A DNA stretch of 64,000 bases. It comes from Roseobacter sp. MH60115. Its GTDB lineage: Bacteria; Pseudomonadota; Alphaproteobacteria; Rhodobacterales; Rhodobacteraceae. Positions 27,000 through 36,404 of this stretch are shown here, one piece after another. The stretch spans positions 62,001 through 126,000 of the forward strand of contig NZ_JADOBQ010000002.1 of the NCBI RefSeq assembly GCF_015644665.1. The letters are read 5' to 3'. The position numbers and the translations under genes were made by a program. The notes under the pieces were generated by a model. That model was not told where the DNA came from, did not search any database, and saw only the letters and a program-made list of their open reading frames with translations. Positions within the stretch are counted from its first letter, which is position 1. Each line of letters begins with the position of its first letter.

Positions 27000-28118
27000 A
27001 TGGAGCCGTTGGATTTCTCTCACAGCCCGATGCTGGTCATTGCATCCTTGTTCGTGGCGCTGATGTCTGGATTCACCGGTTTGTCGCTGACCCAAGGCCT
27101 GTCTCAGCGGAGTATCGAGCAGCGCAAAATTCTTATCGTGTTGGCCGCCATCGCGCTGGGCGGTGGCATCTGGTCGATGCATTTCGTCGCAATGCTCGGC
27201 TTGCAACTCCCCATCCTCTTTTATTATGATGCGGCGATCACGCTGGCGTCGGCTCTTGTCGCGATATTGGTTGTGGGCCTCGCGCTGTTGATCCTGCATT
27301 TCTGGAAGCGCACCAGGACCACGCTTGTGCTGGCAGGCACGATTGTCGGGCTCGGCGTTTTGGCCATGCACTATCTGGGCATGTCAGCGATGGAACTGTG
27401 CCAGGCGCTCTATACGCCTCTCGGTATTGGCCTTTCGGTGATTTCTTCCTGCGTGTTGAACATCGCGGCTTTTGCCATCGCTTACGGCAACAGGTCGCAG
27501 CGTGGCATCGTTGTCGGCACGCTTTTCTTTGGCTTCGCGGTTTTCGCCGTGCATTTCATCGCCATCAGCGGCACCAGCTTTGTGGAGGTCGACGTGCTGA
27601 CCGAGGTCGGCCCGCTGATCAGCAACGAGGTGTTGGCCATCGGCGTCGTGTTGAGCAGTTTCGTCTTATGCGGTGCCTTCCTGCTGACTGGCGTTACGGT
27701 GCTTGCCCCGCCTGCAGGAAATCGCCAGGTGTCGGCGCGACCAGAGCCGGCCCCCGAGCCGGAGAAATCGACCTCTGCAGGAACCGTCCCCCCGCAGATC
27801 CCGTACGAGCAGGAGGGCCGCACCCTCTTTGTGAGCACCGATGCGGTTGCAGCCATCCGGGCAGAGGGTCACTACACCCATCTCTACACGGCCACGGACA
27901 AGCTCTTTTGCGTCTGGTCGATCACCGAAGCCACCAAGCGGCTGGCGCAGGGGCCGCTCATCAAGGTGCATCGCAGCTATCTGGTCAATCCGGCCTTTGT
28001 CACCGGCTTCGAGCGGCTCAAGGACAACGGCGTGTGTCATTTCGATGTGACGCATCTGAAAAAGGTTCCGGTCAGCCGGTCTCGACTGCGGGATGTGCGG
28101 GACGCCCTGGGCGTCTAG
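27000..28118 (+). CDS. coxC: CoxC-like MHYT-LytTR membrane sensor/regulator
   Basis: The 372-residue protein has seven membrane segments with the repeated MHYT motif: WSMHFVAMLG near residue 59, MHYLGMSAMEL near 123, and VHFIAISG near 183. MHYT domains are thought to sense CO, oxygen or NO through bound copper or another metal. A Pro-rich linker leads to a C-terminal LytTR DNA-binding domain (YTHLYTATDKLFCVWSITEA, then VHRSYLVNPAFVTGFERL). The same domain order is known for CoxC and CoxH of carboxydotrophs. Position directly upstream of coxM supports the name and a role in CO-dependent control of the cluster. Confidence 0.9.
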   Translation: MEPLDFSHSPMLVIASLFVALMSGFTGLSLTQGLSQRSIEQRKILIVLAAIALGGGIWSMHFVAMLGLQLPILFYYDAAITLASALVAILVVGLALLILHFWKRTRTTLVLAGTIVGLGVLAMHYLGMSAMELCQALYTPLGIGLSVISSCVLNIAAFAIAYGNRSQRGIVVGTLFFGFAVFAVHFIAISGTSFVEVDVLTEVGPLISNEVLAIGVVLSSFVLCGAFLLTGVTVLAPPAGNRQVSARPEPAPEPEKSTSAGTVPPQIPYEQEGRTLFVSTDAVAAIRAEGHYTHLYTATDKLFCVWSITEATKRLAQGPLIKVHRSYLVNPAFVTGFERLKDNGVCHFDVTHLKKVPVSRSRLRDVRDALGV

Positions 28119-28123
28119 GCCCG

Positions 28124-28157
28124 CGCATTTCGTGCATCCCATGGCGCATTTCGTGCA
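28124..28157. promoter_or_regulatory. 14-bp direct repeat, candidate LytTR (CoxC) binding site upstream of coxM
   Basis: GCGCATTTCGTGCA occurs perfectly at 28124-28137 and 28144-28157, a 20-base period, i.e. about two helical turns. LytTR proteins bind such paired direct repeats. The site is six bases after the coxC stop and about 100 bases before the coxM start. Confidence 0.6.
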
Positions 28158-28254
28158 GAAAACCTCTCGATCGACTTAAATCCGGATGCCGCCCGCAGGG
28201 TCACGGTCGCATGCTCTCAGCCAGCTACTCATGGTCATGGCAGGGAGGACATTC

Positions 28255-29109
28255 ATGATACCGGCAGCGTTTGATTACTATCGTCCGACGAAGATGGATG
28301 ATGTGATCGCCCTACTCAAAGAGCATGGCGATGACGCGCGCGTCATGGCGGGCGGGCACAGCCTGATCCCGATGATGAAACTGCGCATGGCGGAGATCCC
28401 GCATCTGATTGATCTTCAGGCTATTGATGGCCTGAACGAGATTTTCATCGAGGACGGGCAGATGACCATCGGGGCCATGGTCACGCAACACGATCTGATC
28501 AACCACGCCGGTCTTGAAGCGGCAGCCCCGATCCTGCGCGAGGCCGCACTGCAGATCGCAGATCCGCAGGTGCGGTATATGGGGACCGTGGGCGGCAATG
28601 TGGCCAATGGCGATCCCGGCAACGACATGCCGGGTCTGATGCAATGTCTTGATGCGACGTTCTTGCTAGTCGGTCCGGATGGGGAACGCAGCGTTGCGGC
28701 GCGCGACTTCTACGAGGCGGCCTATATGACCGCGCGCGAGGATGAAGAGGTGCTGACCTCGGTGTCGATCCCCGCGCCGCAGGGCGGATACGCCTATGAA
28801 AAGCAAAAGCGCAAAATCGGGGATTATGCCACGGCGGCGGCCGCCGTTCAGATCATCAAGGAGGACGGCAAATGCACGGCAGCCTCCATCGCCATGACCA
28901 ACCTGAGCGATACGCCGATCTACTCCGTCGATGCCGGTGCGGCACTTGTCGGCACAGCCGTTGACGCGGCAGCACTCAATGCGGCCAAGGCGGCCATGCT
29001 CGGCGATATTGATCCCACGGAAGACAACCGGGGTCCGGTCGCTTTCAAGAAACACGTTGCCGGCGTCATCCTGGCCCGCGCGATTGAGCGTGCCTGGTCG
29101 CGCGCCTGA
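28255..29109 (+). CDS. coxM: Carbon monoxide dehydrogenase medium (FAD) subunit
   Basis: The 284-residue FAD subunit passes electrons from the iron-sulfur subunit to the respiratory chain. It has the two FAD pyrophosphate-binding motifs of the family: [13 protein letters not shown] near residue 32 and [16 protein letters not shown] near residue 110. ATG 28255 follows GGGAGGAC. A 44-base gap separates it from coxS. Confidence 0.97.
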   Translation: MIPAAFDYYRPTKMDDVIALLKEHGDDARVMAGGHSLIPMMKLRMAEIPHLIDLQAIDGLNEIFIEDGQMTIGAMVTQHDLINHAGLEAAAPILREAALQIADPQVRYMGTVGGNVANGDPGNDMPGLMQCLDATFLLVGPDGERSVAARDFYEAAYMTAREDEEVLTSVSIPAPQGGYAYEKQKRKIGDYATAAAAVQIIKEDGKCTAASIAMTNLSDTPIYSVDAGAALVGTAVDAAALNAAKAAMLGDIDPTEDNRGPVAFKKHVAGVILARAIERAWSRA

Positions 29110-29153
29110 GGTTCGTCCTCACGGAGCGAAGAGACAGGGCAGAGAGGAAAATC

Positions 29154-29648
29154 ATGTCAAAGAAGATGCACATCAAGTTGAACGTCAACGGCAAGGATGA
29201 GGAGTTTCTGGCCGAACCGCGAGAGTTGCTGATCTACACGCTGCGCGAGCGGCTGAACATCACCGGGCCGCATATCGGCTGTGAAACCTCGCATTGCGGC
29301 GCTTGCACGGTGACCATCGACGGGAAGTCGGTCAAATCCTGCACCATGTTTGCGGCGCAAGCGGACGGTAAGGAGATTACCACCATCGAGGGCATCGGCA
29401 CGCCCGACAGCCTGCACCCCCTGCAGGAGGCGTTCAAGGAACATCACGGGCTGCAGTGTGGCTATTGCACCCCGGGGATGATCACGCGGGCCACCAAGCT
29501 GCTGGAAGAGAACCCCAACCCGAGTGAAGAGGACATACGCTTTGGTATGGCGGGCAACCTCTGCCGCTGCACCGGATATCAGAACATCGTCAAATCCATC
29601 CTCGCCGCTGCGGCCGAGATGAATGCTGCAAAGGAGGCCGCGGAATGA
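29154..29648 (+). CDS. coxS: Carbon monoxide dehydrogenase small ([2Fe-2S]) subunit
   Basis: The 164-residue subunit carries two [2Fe-2S] clusters: Cys43, Cys48, Cys51 and Cys63 in the plant-ferredoxin-type site, and Cys102, Cys105, Cys137 and Cys139 in the C-terminal helical site (CGYCTPGM and LCRCTGYQ). It relays electrons from the molybdenum site of CoxL to the FAD of CoxM. Its stop overlaps the coxL start (ATGA). Confidence 0.98.
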   Translation: MSKKMHIKLNVNGKDEEFLAEPRELLIYTLRERLNITGPHIGCETSHCGACTVTIDGKSVKSCTMFAAQADGKEITTIEGIGTPDSLHPLQEAFKEHHGLQCGYCTPGMITRATKLLEENPNPSEEDIRFGMAGNLCRCTGYQNIVKSILAAAAEMNAAKEAAE

Positions 29649-32074
29649 AGGACGAAGTGGAAAGCCGCGACGATCGCGTCGCCAACCTCAAAGGCATGGG
29701 CTGTTCGCGCAAGCGGGTCGAAGACGCCCGGTTCACGCAAGGCAAGGGCAATTATGTCGATGACATCAAGCTCGATGGCATGCTCTTTGGCGACTTTGTG
29801 CGCTCGCCCTATGCGCATGCGCGGATCACCAGTATCAACGCCGAAGAGGCGCTGAAGGTCCCCGGCGTGCTGGCCGTTCTGACGGCGGCTGATCTGGAGC
29901 CGCTGGGTCTGCACTGGATGCCGACGCTGGCGGGGGACAAGCAGATGGTGCTGGCCGACGGCAAGGTGCTGTTTCAGGGCCAGGAAGTGGCCTTTGTGGT
30001 GGCCGAAGACCGGTTTGCGGCGGCGGACGGCATCGAGGCCGTCGAGGTGGAGTACGAAGAACTGCCCGTGATCGTCGATCCATTCGAAGCGATGAAAACA
30101 GATGTGGTTCTGCGCGAGGATCTCGTGGCGGACGACGGTTCAATCCCTGATGGCGCCCATGGTCCGCGCACGCACCCCAACCACATCTTCACCTGGGAGG
30201 CGGGCGAGAAGGAAGCCACCCAGCAGGTGCTCGACAATGCGGAGGTGCTTGTCGAGGAGAGCATGTATTATCACCGGACGCACCCCTGCCCGCTGGAAAC
30301 CTGCGGTTGCGTGGCGTCGATGGATAAGGTCAACGGCAAGCTGACGCTTTGGGGGACCTTTCAGGCGCCGCATGCGATCCGCACTGTGGTGTCGCTGATC
30401 TCCGGCATCGAAGAGCACAATATCCGTGTCGTCTCGCCTGATATTGGCGGTGGTTTTGGCAACAAAGTCGGGGCCTATCCGGGGTATGTCTGCTCCGTCG
30501 TCGCCTCCATTGTGACGGGCAAGCCGGTCAAATGGATCGAAGACCGGATGGACAATCTGATGACCACGGCCTTCGCGCGCGATTACCACATGACGGGCAA
30601 GATCTCCGCCACCAAAGAGGGCAAAATCACTGGGCTGCATTGTCACGTGACCGCCGACCATGGCGGCTTTGACGCCTGCGCTGACCCCACGAAATTCCCC
30701 GCAGGGTTCATGAACATCTGCACCGGCTCCTACGACATTCCAACCGCCTTTCTGGAGGTGGACGGCGTCTATACCAACAAGGCACCGGGCGGGGTCAGCT
30801 ATCGCTGCTCCTTCCGCGTGACGGAAGCGGTGTATTTCATCGAACGGATGGTGGAGGTTCTGGCGATTGAGCTGGGCATGGATGCAGCAGAGCTGCGGCG
30901 GATCAACTTCATCAAGAAAGAGCAGTTCCCCTACAAGGCCGCGCTTGGTTGGGAATACGACTCCGGGGATTATCACACTGCCTGGGACAAGGCGCTGACA
31001 AGCGTCGATTATGATGGGCTGCGCGCGGAGCAGGCGCAGCGGGTCGAGGACTTCAAGGCCGGGAAGACCCGCAAGCTCATGGGCGTGGGATTGAGTTTCT
31101 TCACCGAAATCGTGGGGGCCGGACCGGTCAAGAACTGCGATATCCTGGGTCTTGGCATGTTCGACAGCTGTGAAATCCGCATCCACCCCACAGGGTCCGC
31201 AATCGCGCGGTTGGGCACGATTTCGCAGGGTCAGGGCCACGCCACGACATTCGCGCAAATCCTTGCCTCGGAGATCGGCCTGCCCGCCGACAGCATTACC
31301 ATCGAAGAGGGTGATACAGATACGGCACCGTATGGTTTGGGCACCTACGGCTCTCGCTCAACACCCGTGGCAGGTGCGGCGACCGCGATGGCGGGCCGCA
31401 AAATCCGCGCCAAGGCGCAGATGATCGCGGCCTATCTGCTGGAGGTGCACGACAACGACGTGGAATTCGACGTGGATCGTTTTGTGGTCAAGGGCGCGCC
31501 CGAGAAGTTCAAGACGATGAAGGAAATCGCCTTTGCCGCGTATAATCAGGCAATCCCGGGGATCGAGCCGGGGCTGGAGGCGGTCAGCTACTATGATCCG
31601 CCCAATATGACCTACCCGTTCGGTGCTTACGTTTGCGTCATGGACATCGACGTGGATACGGGCGTGCCCGAAATCCGCCGCTTCTATGCGCTGGACGATT
31701 GCGGCACGCGGATCAACCCGATGATCATCGAAGGGCAGGTGCATGGCGGTCTGACCGAAGCGCTCGCCGTCGCGCTGGGGCAGGAGATTGCCTATGATGA
31801 CATGGGCAACGTGAAGACCGGAACGCTGATGGACTTCTTTCTGCCGACGGCTTGGGAGGTGCCGAACTACGAGACCGACCACACTGTGACCCCGTCGCCG
31901 CACCATCCCATCGGGGCGAAGGGCGTGGGCGAGAGCCCGCATGTGGGCGGCGTGCCCTGTTTTTCCAATGCGGTACATGACGCTTTCCGCGCGTTTGGCC
32001 TGCGTCAGACGAACATGCCCCATGATCATTGGCGGATTTGGAAGACTGCCAATGAACTTGGGTTGCACGACTGA
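29645..32074 (+). CDS. coxL: Carbon monoxide dehydrogenase large (Mo-Cu) subunit, form I
   Basis: The 809-residue catalytic subunit oxidises CO to CO2 at a Mo-S-Cu centre bound to molybdopterin cytosine dinucleotide. The active-site loop reads SYRCSFR, with Cys at residue 388, the same number as the copper-binding Cys of Oligotropha carboxidovorans CoxL. Glu763 in KGVGESPH matches the catalytic Glu. Form I enzymes normally carry AYxCSFR, so the first residue is Ser instead of Ala, while form II would have AYRGAGR. The assignment to form I (true CO dehydrogenase) is therefore strong. Confidence 0.98.
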   Translation: MKDEVESRDDRVANLKGMGCSRKRVEDARFTQGKGNYVDDIKLDGMLFGDFVRSPYAHARITSINAEEALKVPGVLAVLTAADLEPLGLHWMPTLAGDKQMVLADGKVLFQGQEVAFVVAEDRFAAADGIEAVEVEYEELPVIVDPFEAMKTDVVLREDLVADDGSIPDGAHGPRTHPNHIFTWEAGEKEATQQVLDNAEVLVEESMYYHRTHPCPLETCGCVASMDKVNGKLTLWGTFQAPHAIRTVVSLISGIEEHNIRVVSPDIGGGFGNKVGAYPGYVCSVVASIVTGKPVKWIEDRMDNLMTTAFARDYHMTGKISATKEGKITGLHCHVTADHGGFDACADPTKFPAGFMNICTGSYDIPTAFLEVDGVYTNKAPGGVSYRCSFRVTEAVYFIERMVEVLAIELGMDAAELRRINFIKKEQFPYKAALGWEYDSGDYHTAWDKALTSVDYDGLRAEQAQRVEDFKAGKTRKLMGVGLSFFTEIVGAGPVKNCDILGLGMFDSCEIRIHPTGSAIARLGTISQGQGHATTFAQILASEIGLPADSITIEEGDTDTAPYGLGTYGSRSTPVAGAATAMAGRKIRAKAQMIAAYLLEVHDNDVEFDVDRFVVKGAPEKFKTMKEIAFAAYNQAIPGIEPGLEAVSYYDPPNMTYPFGAYVCVMDIDVDTGVPEIRRFYALDDCGTRINPMIIEGQVHGGLTEALAVALGQEIAYDDMGNVKTGTLMDFFLPTAWEVPNYETDHTVTPSPHHPIGAKGVGESPHVGGVPCFSNAVHDAFRAFGLRQTNMPHDHWRIWKTANELGLHD

Positions 32075-32121
32075 AACCGCTGGTGGGGGGCCTGTGCGCC
32101 CTAATTGGATCGGAAGTTGAG

Positions 32122-32997
32122 ATGGATTGGACAACGCTTCAAACCGCGATGGCGGAACAGGGCTACGTCGCGGGCGATGATCTGGCGATGGCGGTGCACC
32201 TGTCGCTGGCGCTGGGTCGGCCGCTGTTGCTGGAAGGGGCCGCCGGGGTAGGGAAGACAGACATCGCCCGGGTGCTGGCCGCCGTGCAGGACACGCAGTT
32301 GATCCGGCTGCAGTGCTATGAGGGGCTCGACGCGCAACAGGCGATCTATGAATGGAACTACCAGCGGCAGCTGCTATCGATCCGCGCCGCCGCGGAAGAC
32401 GGTGAGACCGGGCGCAGCGTCGAGGAACGCATTTTCTCCGAAGAATTCCTGCTGGAGCGGCCATTGCTCAAGGCCATCCGCCAGCCTGAGCCCCCCGTCC
32501 TGTTGATTGATGAGATCGACCGGGCGGATGAGGAGTTCGAGGCCTATCTGCTGGAGGTTCTGTCGGAGTTTCAGATCACCGTGCCGGAGTTGGGCACGCT
32601 GGTGGCCACCTCTCGTCCGATTGTTATCCTGACGGCCAATGGGACGCGCGACCTCAGCGATGCGTTGCGCCGCCGCTGTCTTTACGCCCATGTGGCTTAT
32701 CCCGATCGTCAGACGGAACTGGCGATCCTGAAAGCGCGCTGTGCCGGGATCGAGACGGAACTGGCGGGCCAGATTGTCGGGTTCGTGCAGTCTCTGCGCA
32801 AGGAAGAGCTTGAAAAACAGCCGGGCATTGCAGAGATGCTCGACTTTGCATCGGCCTTAATGGGGCTTGGAATTGCCGATCTGACGCGGGACCCAGTGGT
32901 CCTGCAGGCCACGCTGGCCACCCTTTTGAAAACGCAGACGGATCGCGACAACATCACCGCCGAGGTTGCGCAACGCCTGGCGGGCAAAGCCGCGTGA
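32122..32997 (+). CDS. coxD: CoxD-like AAA+ (MoxR) ATPase for Mo-Cu centre maturation
   Basis: The 291-residue MoxR-type AAA+ ATPase has Walker A GAAGVGKTDIA (about residues 38-48), Walker B VLLIDEIDRADEEFEAYLLE and a sensor-1 Asn in ILTANGTRD. In carboxydotrophs CoxD acts as a chaperone that, with CoxE and CoxF, installs sulfur and copper into CoxL. ATG 32122 follows GGAAG; the stop overlaps the GTG of coxE. Confidence 0.95.
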   Translation: MDWTTLQTAMAEQGYVAGDDLAMAVHLSLALGRPLLLEGAAGVGKTDIARVLAAVQDTQLIRLQCYEGLDAQQAIYEWNYQRQLLSIRAAAEDGETGRSVEERIFSEEFLLERPLLKAIRQPEPPVLLIDEIDRADEEFEAYLLEVLSEFQITVPELGTLVATSRPIVILTANGTRDLSDALRRRCLYAHVAYPDRQTELAILKARCAGIETELAGQIVGFVQSLRKEELEKQPGIAEMLDFASALMGLGIADLTRDPVVLQATLATLLKTQTDRDNITAEVAQRLAGKAA

Positions 32998-34175
32998 GCC
33001 GGGTAACAAGATTTGCCGCGCGCGATCCCGGCCCCGCCGCGCGCATGGGGGGGTTTATCGCGCATCTGCGAGACAACGGACTGCGCCTGGGGGTGGGCGA
33101 GGCGGAACTGGCCCTGACAGCGCTGACCCACGTTGCCCCCTGCGCGCCTACAGAGGTGCGTCATGCCCTGAGGACGGTGTGCTGTGGCTCCGCCGAAGAC
33201 ACCGCGCGGTTTGATGATCTGTTCGATGCGTTCTGGATGAACGGCGGACGCGTGGCTCCGAAAACGACACCGGTGACGGCGCCAGTCTCCGACCACGTGC
33301 ATTCATCGCGCAACGCGCAAGGTCAGGAGGCGGAGGGGACCGCCGGGGCCCCAACGACACCTGATGCAGGCGATGATCCGGCGGACGCGGACGGCGAAGG
33401 CAGGCTTCTGGCCACCTTGAACGAGGCGCGCATGAAGAAAGACCTGCGCGATCTGGTGCAGCCGGAAGATATTGCCGAGGCGCAGCAAGTCGCGGAACGG
33501 TTGGGTGCCGCCCTGCGGGACAGGCGGTCGCGCCGCCGCAGGCAGGCCCGCAAAGGCGACCAGATCCATTTCCGCAAGTTGATCCGCCAAAGCCTGTCGA
33601 CCGGTGGTGAGCCGATACGGCTGCCGCGCAAGCATCGCCCGGACCGCCCGTTGAAGATCGTGACGCTCTGCGACGTATCAGGCTCCATGACGACGTATGC
33701 GCAGGTTTTTCTGGCCTTCATCGCCGGGATGATGCGGGCCGATGAGACGACCGATGCCTATCTCTTTCACACGCGGCTGGTGCGCATCGCCGATGCCTTG
33801 CGGGACCGGGATGCCATGCGGGCATTGGCGCGACTGTCGCTGCTGGCGGATGGGTTTGGCGGTGGGTCCAGGATTGGCACGTCGCTGATGCAATTTGCGC
33901 GTGGCTATGCGCGGCGGTTCGTCGATGGGCGCACGGTCGTGCTGATCTTGTCGGATGGATATGACACGGAAAGTGCCGATCAGATCGGCGGCGCCTTGGC
34001 GGCTCTGAAAAAGCGCGGCTGCAAGATCATCTGGTTGAATCCCCTCAAGGGGTGGGATGGCTATGAACCTGTCGCGCAGGGCATGGCAGCCGCGATGCCG
34101 CATCTGGACCTTTTCTGCCCTGCCAACACGCTGGCCGATCTGGCCGCGCTCGACCGGGAGCTGGTGCGCCTATGA
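32994..34175 (+). CDS. coxE: CoxE-like von Willebrand factor A domain protein
   Basis: The 393-residue protein has a C-terminal VWA domain with a MIDAS motif DVSGSMTTYAQ (DxSxS) near residue 225 and VVLILSDGYDT near residue 320. A basic linker rich in Arg (RRSRRRRQARKG) precedes it. MoxR-VWA pairs act together; CoxE partners CoxD in assembling the Mo-Cu site. GTG 32994 overlaps the coxD stop, and the stop overlaps coxF. Confidence 0.95.
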   Translation: MSRVTRFAARDPGPAARMGGFIAHLRDNGLRLGVGEAELALTALTHVAPCAPTEVRHALRTVCCGSAEDTARFDDLFDAFWMNGGRVAPKTTPVTAPVSDHVHSSRNAQGQEAEGTAGAPTTPDAGDDPADADGEGRLLATLNEARMKKDLRDLVQPEDIAEAQQVAERLGAALRDRRSRRRRQARKGDQIHFRKLIRQSLSTGGEPIRLPRKHRPDRPLKIVTLCDVSGSMTTYAQVFLAFIAGMMRADETTDAYLFHTRLVRIADALRDRDAMRALARLSLLADGFGGGSRIGTSLMQFARGYARRFVDGRTVVLILSDGYDTESADQIGGALAALKKRGCKIIWLNPLKGWDGYEPVAQGMAAAMPHLDLFCPANTLADLAALDRELVRL

Positions 34176-34972
34176 CCCCGGCAGAGCTGACCGATGCTGA
34201 CATTGCCGAACTGGCCGAAGACATGCGCGGGCGGGGTGAGCCCTTTGCAATTGCCACCGTCATTCGCACGCTGGGAGCCACCGCTGCCAAGCCGGGCGCC
34301 AAGGCGCTGGTGACCGCAGATGGTACGATCCTGCAGGGCTGGATCGGGGGTGGTTGTGTGCGCGGTGCCATTGCTCAGGCCACGCGCCGCGCGATGTCCG
34401 AAGGGACGCCGCAGCTCATTTCGCTGCACCCGCAGGATCTGCTGGATGAAAAGGGGATCGCGCCGGGCGACGATGTCGAAGGTGTCAAATTCGCACGCAA
34501 CGGCTGCCCCTCCAAAGGCTCGATGGACATCTTTGTGGAGCTCATCCTGCCCTTGCCGCAGCTGATCATCTATGGTGAAGCGCCCGTCGCGCAATCGCTC
34601 GCACGGTTGGCTGCGCAGTTTCAGTGGTCGGTCGTGACCGGTGCCGTGGATCGGGAGATGGCTCCGGTTTCCGCGGGCGAAACCCGGATGATCGTGGTCG
34701 CGACACAAGGCAAGAATGATCTGGCTTGTCTGCAGGCCGCTTTGAACGCGACGGCTGATTTCACCGCCTTCGTCGGCAGCCGCAAGAAGTTTGCTGCCTT
34801 GTCGCAAAAGCTGATCGCGGCGGGCGTGCCGGCAGAGGCAGTTGCAGCCGTCCAAGCGCCCGCAGGCTTGGCAATCGGCGCGGTAACGCCTGACGAAATT
34901 GCCCTCTCCATCCTTGCGCAACTGACCGAAGTACGCCGCCGCCATCAAAGGACCGAGGGTGACCATGGCTGA
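34172..34972 (+). CDS. coxF: CoxF-like XdhC/CoxI-family maturation factor
   Basis: The 266-residue protein belongs to the XdhC/CoxI family. The N-terminal domain has FAIATVIRTLGATAAKPGAK and WIGGGCVRGAI with the conserved Cys; the C-terminal half is Rossmann-like (LPQLIIYGEAPVAQSLARLA). Such proteins carry molybdenum cofactor and help sulfurate it before insertion. ATG 34172 overlaps the coxE stop. Confidence 0.93.
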   Translation: MTPAELTDADIAELAEDMRGRGEPFAIATVIRTLGATAAKPGAKALVTADGTILQGWIGGGCVRGAIAQATRRAMSEGTPQLISLHPQDLLDEKGIAPGDDVEGVKFARNGCPSKGSMDIFVELILPLPQLIIYGEAPVAQSLARLAAQFQWSVVTGAVDREMAPVSAGETRMIVVATQGKNDLACLQAALNATADFTAFVGSRKKFAALSQKLIAAGVPAEAVAAVQAPAGLAIGAVTPDEIALSILAQLTEVRRRHQRTEGDHG

Positions 34973-35570
34973 CTGCGGTGCAATCATTCTGGCCGCCGGG
35001 CTTTCACGCCGGATGGGCGCGCGCAACAAGCTGCTGATCGAGATCGAAGGCATCCCGATGATCCGCAGGGTGGTGCGGGTGGCGACTGGAATCTGCGATG
35101 GATCCGTGATGGTTGTGACTGGTCATCAGCGTGAGGACATTGAAGCGGCGCTTGCAGGTCTTCCGGTCACATTCGTCCACAACCCGGCTTTTGAGTGCGG
35201 GCAGAAATCATCCGTCGCCTGCGGACTTGAAGCCGCTGCCGAGGCAGAGGCCACGCTGATGATGCTCGGTGACCAGCCCTTGCTGTCGCCTAAACATCTG
35301 ATCTGGTTGCTTTCTCAACATCGCGCGCAGGCCCCGCGCAGGATCACCGTGCCGGTGAACAGTGCGGTGCGCGGCAATCCCTTGGTGATCCCCAGAGCAC
35401 TTAAGCCGCTTCTTTTGGCGAACCCGCGCGATCCAGGGTGCCGGTCTTTCACCCGGGCCCATCCCGAGCATGTGCACTGCGCCGAGACAGCGGACCCGGC
35501 CTTCTTTCGCGACATCGATACGGCGGAAGATCTTGCCGGTTTCCAGCGTCAGCAGGAGCTGAGTGAATGA
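34965..35570 (+). CDS. MobA/MocA-like nucleotidyltransferase (molybdopterin cytidylyltransferase type)
   Basis: The 201-residue protein has the GT-A-type signature GAIILAAGLSRRMGARNKLL and the metal-site motif MMLGDQPLLSPKHL, as in MocA-like enzymes that make molybdopterin cytosine dinucleotide, the cofactor form of CO dehydrogenase. ATG 34965 follows GAGGG and lies inside the end of coxF. The stop overlaps the ATG of a 33-codon ORF. Confidence 0.92.
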   Translation: MADCGAIILAAGLSRRMGARNKLLIEIEGIPMIRRVVRVATGICDGSVMVVTGHQREDIEAALAGLPVTFVHNPAFECGQKSSVACGLEAAAEAEATLMMLGDQPLLSPKHLIWLLSQHRAQAPRRITVPVNSAVRGNPLVIPRALKPLLLANPRDPGCRSFTRAHPEHVHCAETADPAFFRDIDTAEDLAGFQRQQELSE

Positions 35571-35668
35571 AACGCCTGCTCAGCCTTTTGCTGTGCCGCT
35601 GCGCGCGCACCGCGCCAACCAAAGAACAGGCCGACCTGCTGGCTACCATCAAATTCCCATGTTGTTAA
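35567..35668 (+). CDS. 33-residue micro-ORF coupled to the cox cluster
   Basis: An ATG at 35567 overlaps the stop of the nucleotidyltransferase gene in the same ATGA arrangement seen elsewhere in the cluster. The frame runs 33 codons to TAA 35666-35668. The peptide starts MKRLLSLLLC with an RC motif after it and ends LLATIKFPCC, with five Cys in total including a terminal CC pair and a Cys-x-Cys. AAGGAGG of coxG overlaps its stop, so its translation could control that of coxG. It may be a real metal- or sulfur-handling microprotein, or a leader peptide. I know of no named family for it. Confidence 0.6.
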   Translation: MKRLLSLLLCRCARTAPTKEQADLLATIKFPCC

Positions 35669-35681
35669 GGAGGACAACCCT

Positions 35682-36131
35682 TTGGAACTCAGCGATCAGA
35701 TTACAATCAACGCCCCCAAGGCCCGCGTTTACGAAGCCCTGAACGATCCGGAAATCCTGCAGCAATGCATCCCCGGATGTGAAGAGCTGATCAAACACTC
35801 CGACACTGAGTTGGAGGCGAAAGTCGTGCTCAAGGTCGGACCGGTCAAGGCAAAGTTCAAAGGGGATGTCGTGCTGGACACCGCCGGCGCGCCGGACGCG
35901 TTTTCATTGTCCGGGCAGGGCAACGGCGGTGCGGCGGGTCATGCCAAGGGCGGCGCAGACGTGACCCTGGAGGAAGAGGCCGGGGTGACGATCCTGACCT
36001 ACACCGCCAAGGCGGATGTCAGCGGAAAGCTGGCGCAATTGGGGTCCCGCTTGATCCAGGGCACGGCCAAAAAACTCGCCGCCAAGTTCTTTGCCAAATT
36101 CGCGGAAATAGTTGATACGGTTGAAGCTTAG
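35682..36131 (+). CDS. coxG: CoxG-like SRPBCC-fold membrane-recruitment protein
   Basis: The 149-residue CoxG/SRPBCC protein has QITINAPKARVYEALNDPE at the start and IQGTAKKLAAKFFAKFAE at the end. The family recruits CO dehydrogenase to the membrane and may carry quinone. It lacks the long C-terminal membrane anchor seen in some homologues. The TTG start is supported by AAGGAGG eight bases upstream; no ATG or GTG would give the conserved N-terminus. It is the last cox gene. Confidence 0.93.
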   Translation: MELSDQITINAPKARVYEALNDPEILQQCIPGCEELIKHSDTELEAKVVLKVGPVKAKFKGDVVLDTAGAPDAFSLSGQGNGGAAGHAKGGADVTLEEEAGVTILTYTAKADVSGKLAQLGSRLIQGTAKKLAAKFFAKFAEIVDTVEA

Positions 36132-36197
36132 CGCGTTTGGCCAGTACAGGCCCCCAAAAAATCGGCCCGACGACCGAGGGCTGACTTTGTCCGCAAA

Positions 36198-36351
36198 ACC
36201 CGCCTGACGTGACCGTGTAGAGATACGCAGCGCACCCGGTAGAGGTGCAGAAATGCCCCCTGCCGGTTGCGATTTTTCGCCGAAGCCTTTCGACGTTTTC
36301 GCGGTAATACACCTATGGATTGGTTCGCCGTCACATCACCCGCCTGACGTG
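36198..36351. repeat. 14-bp direct repeats upstream of luxR
   Basis: ACCCGCCTGACGTG occurs perfectly at 36198-36211 and 36338-36351, exactly 140 bp apart, in the leader between coxG and luxR. The copies may be sites for a regulator of luxR; no known consensus was matched. Confidence 0.5.
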
Positions 36352-36404
36352 TGCTAGCTTTCTGCGCATCCTTGGAAATCGAATGTGCTGAAAGGGTGAG
36401 AAAG

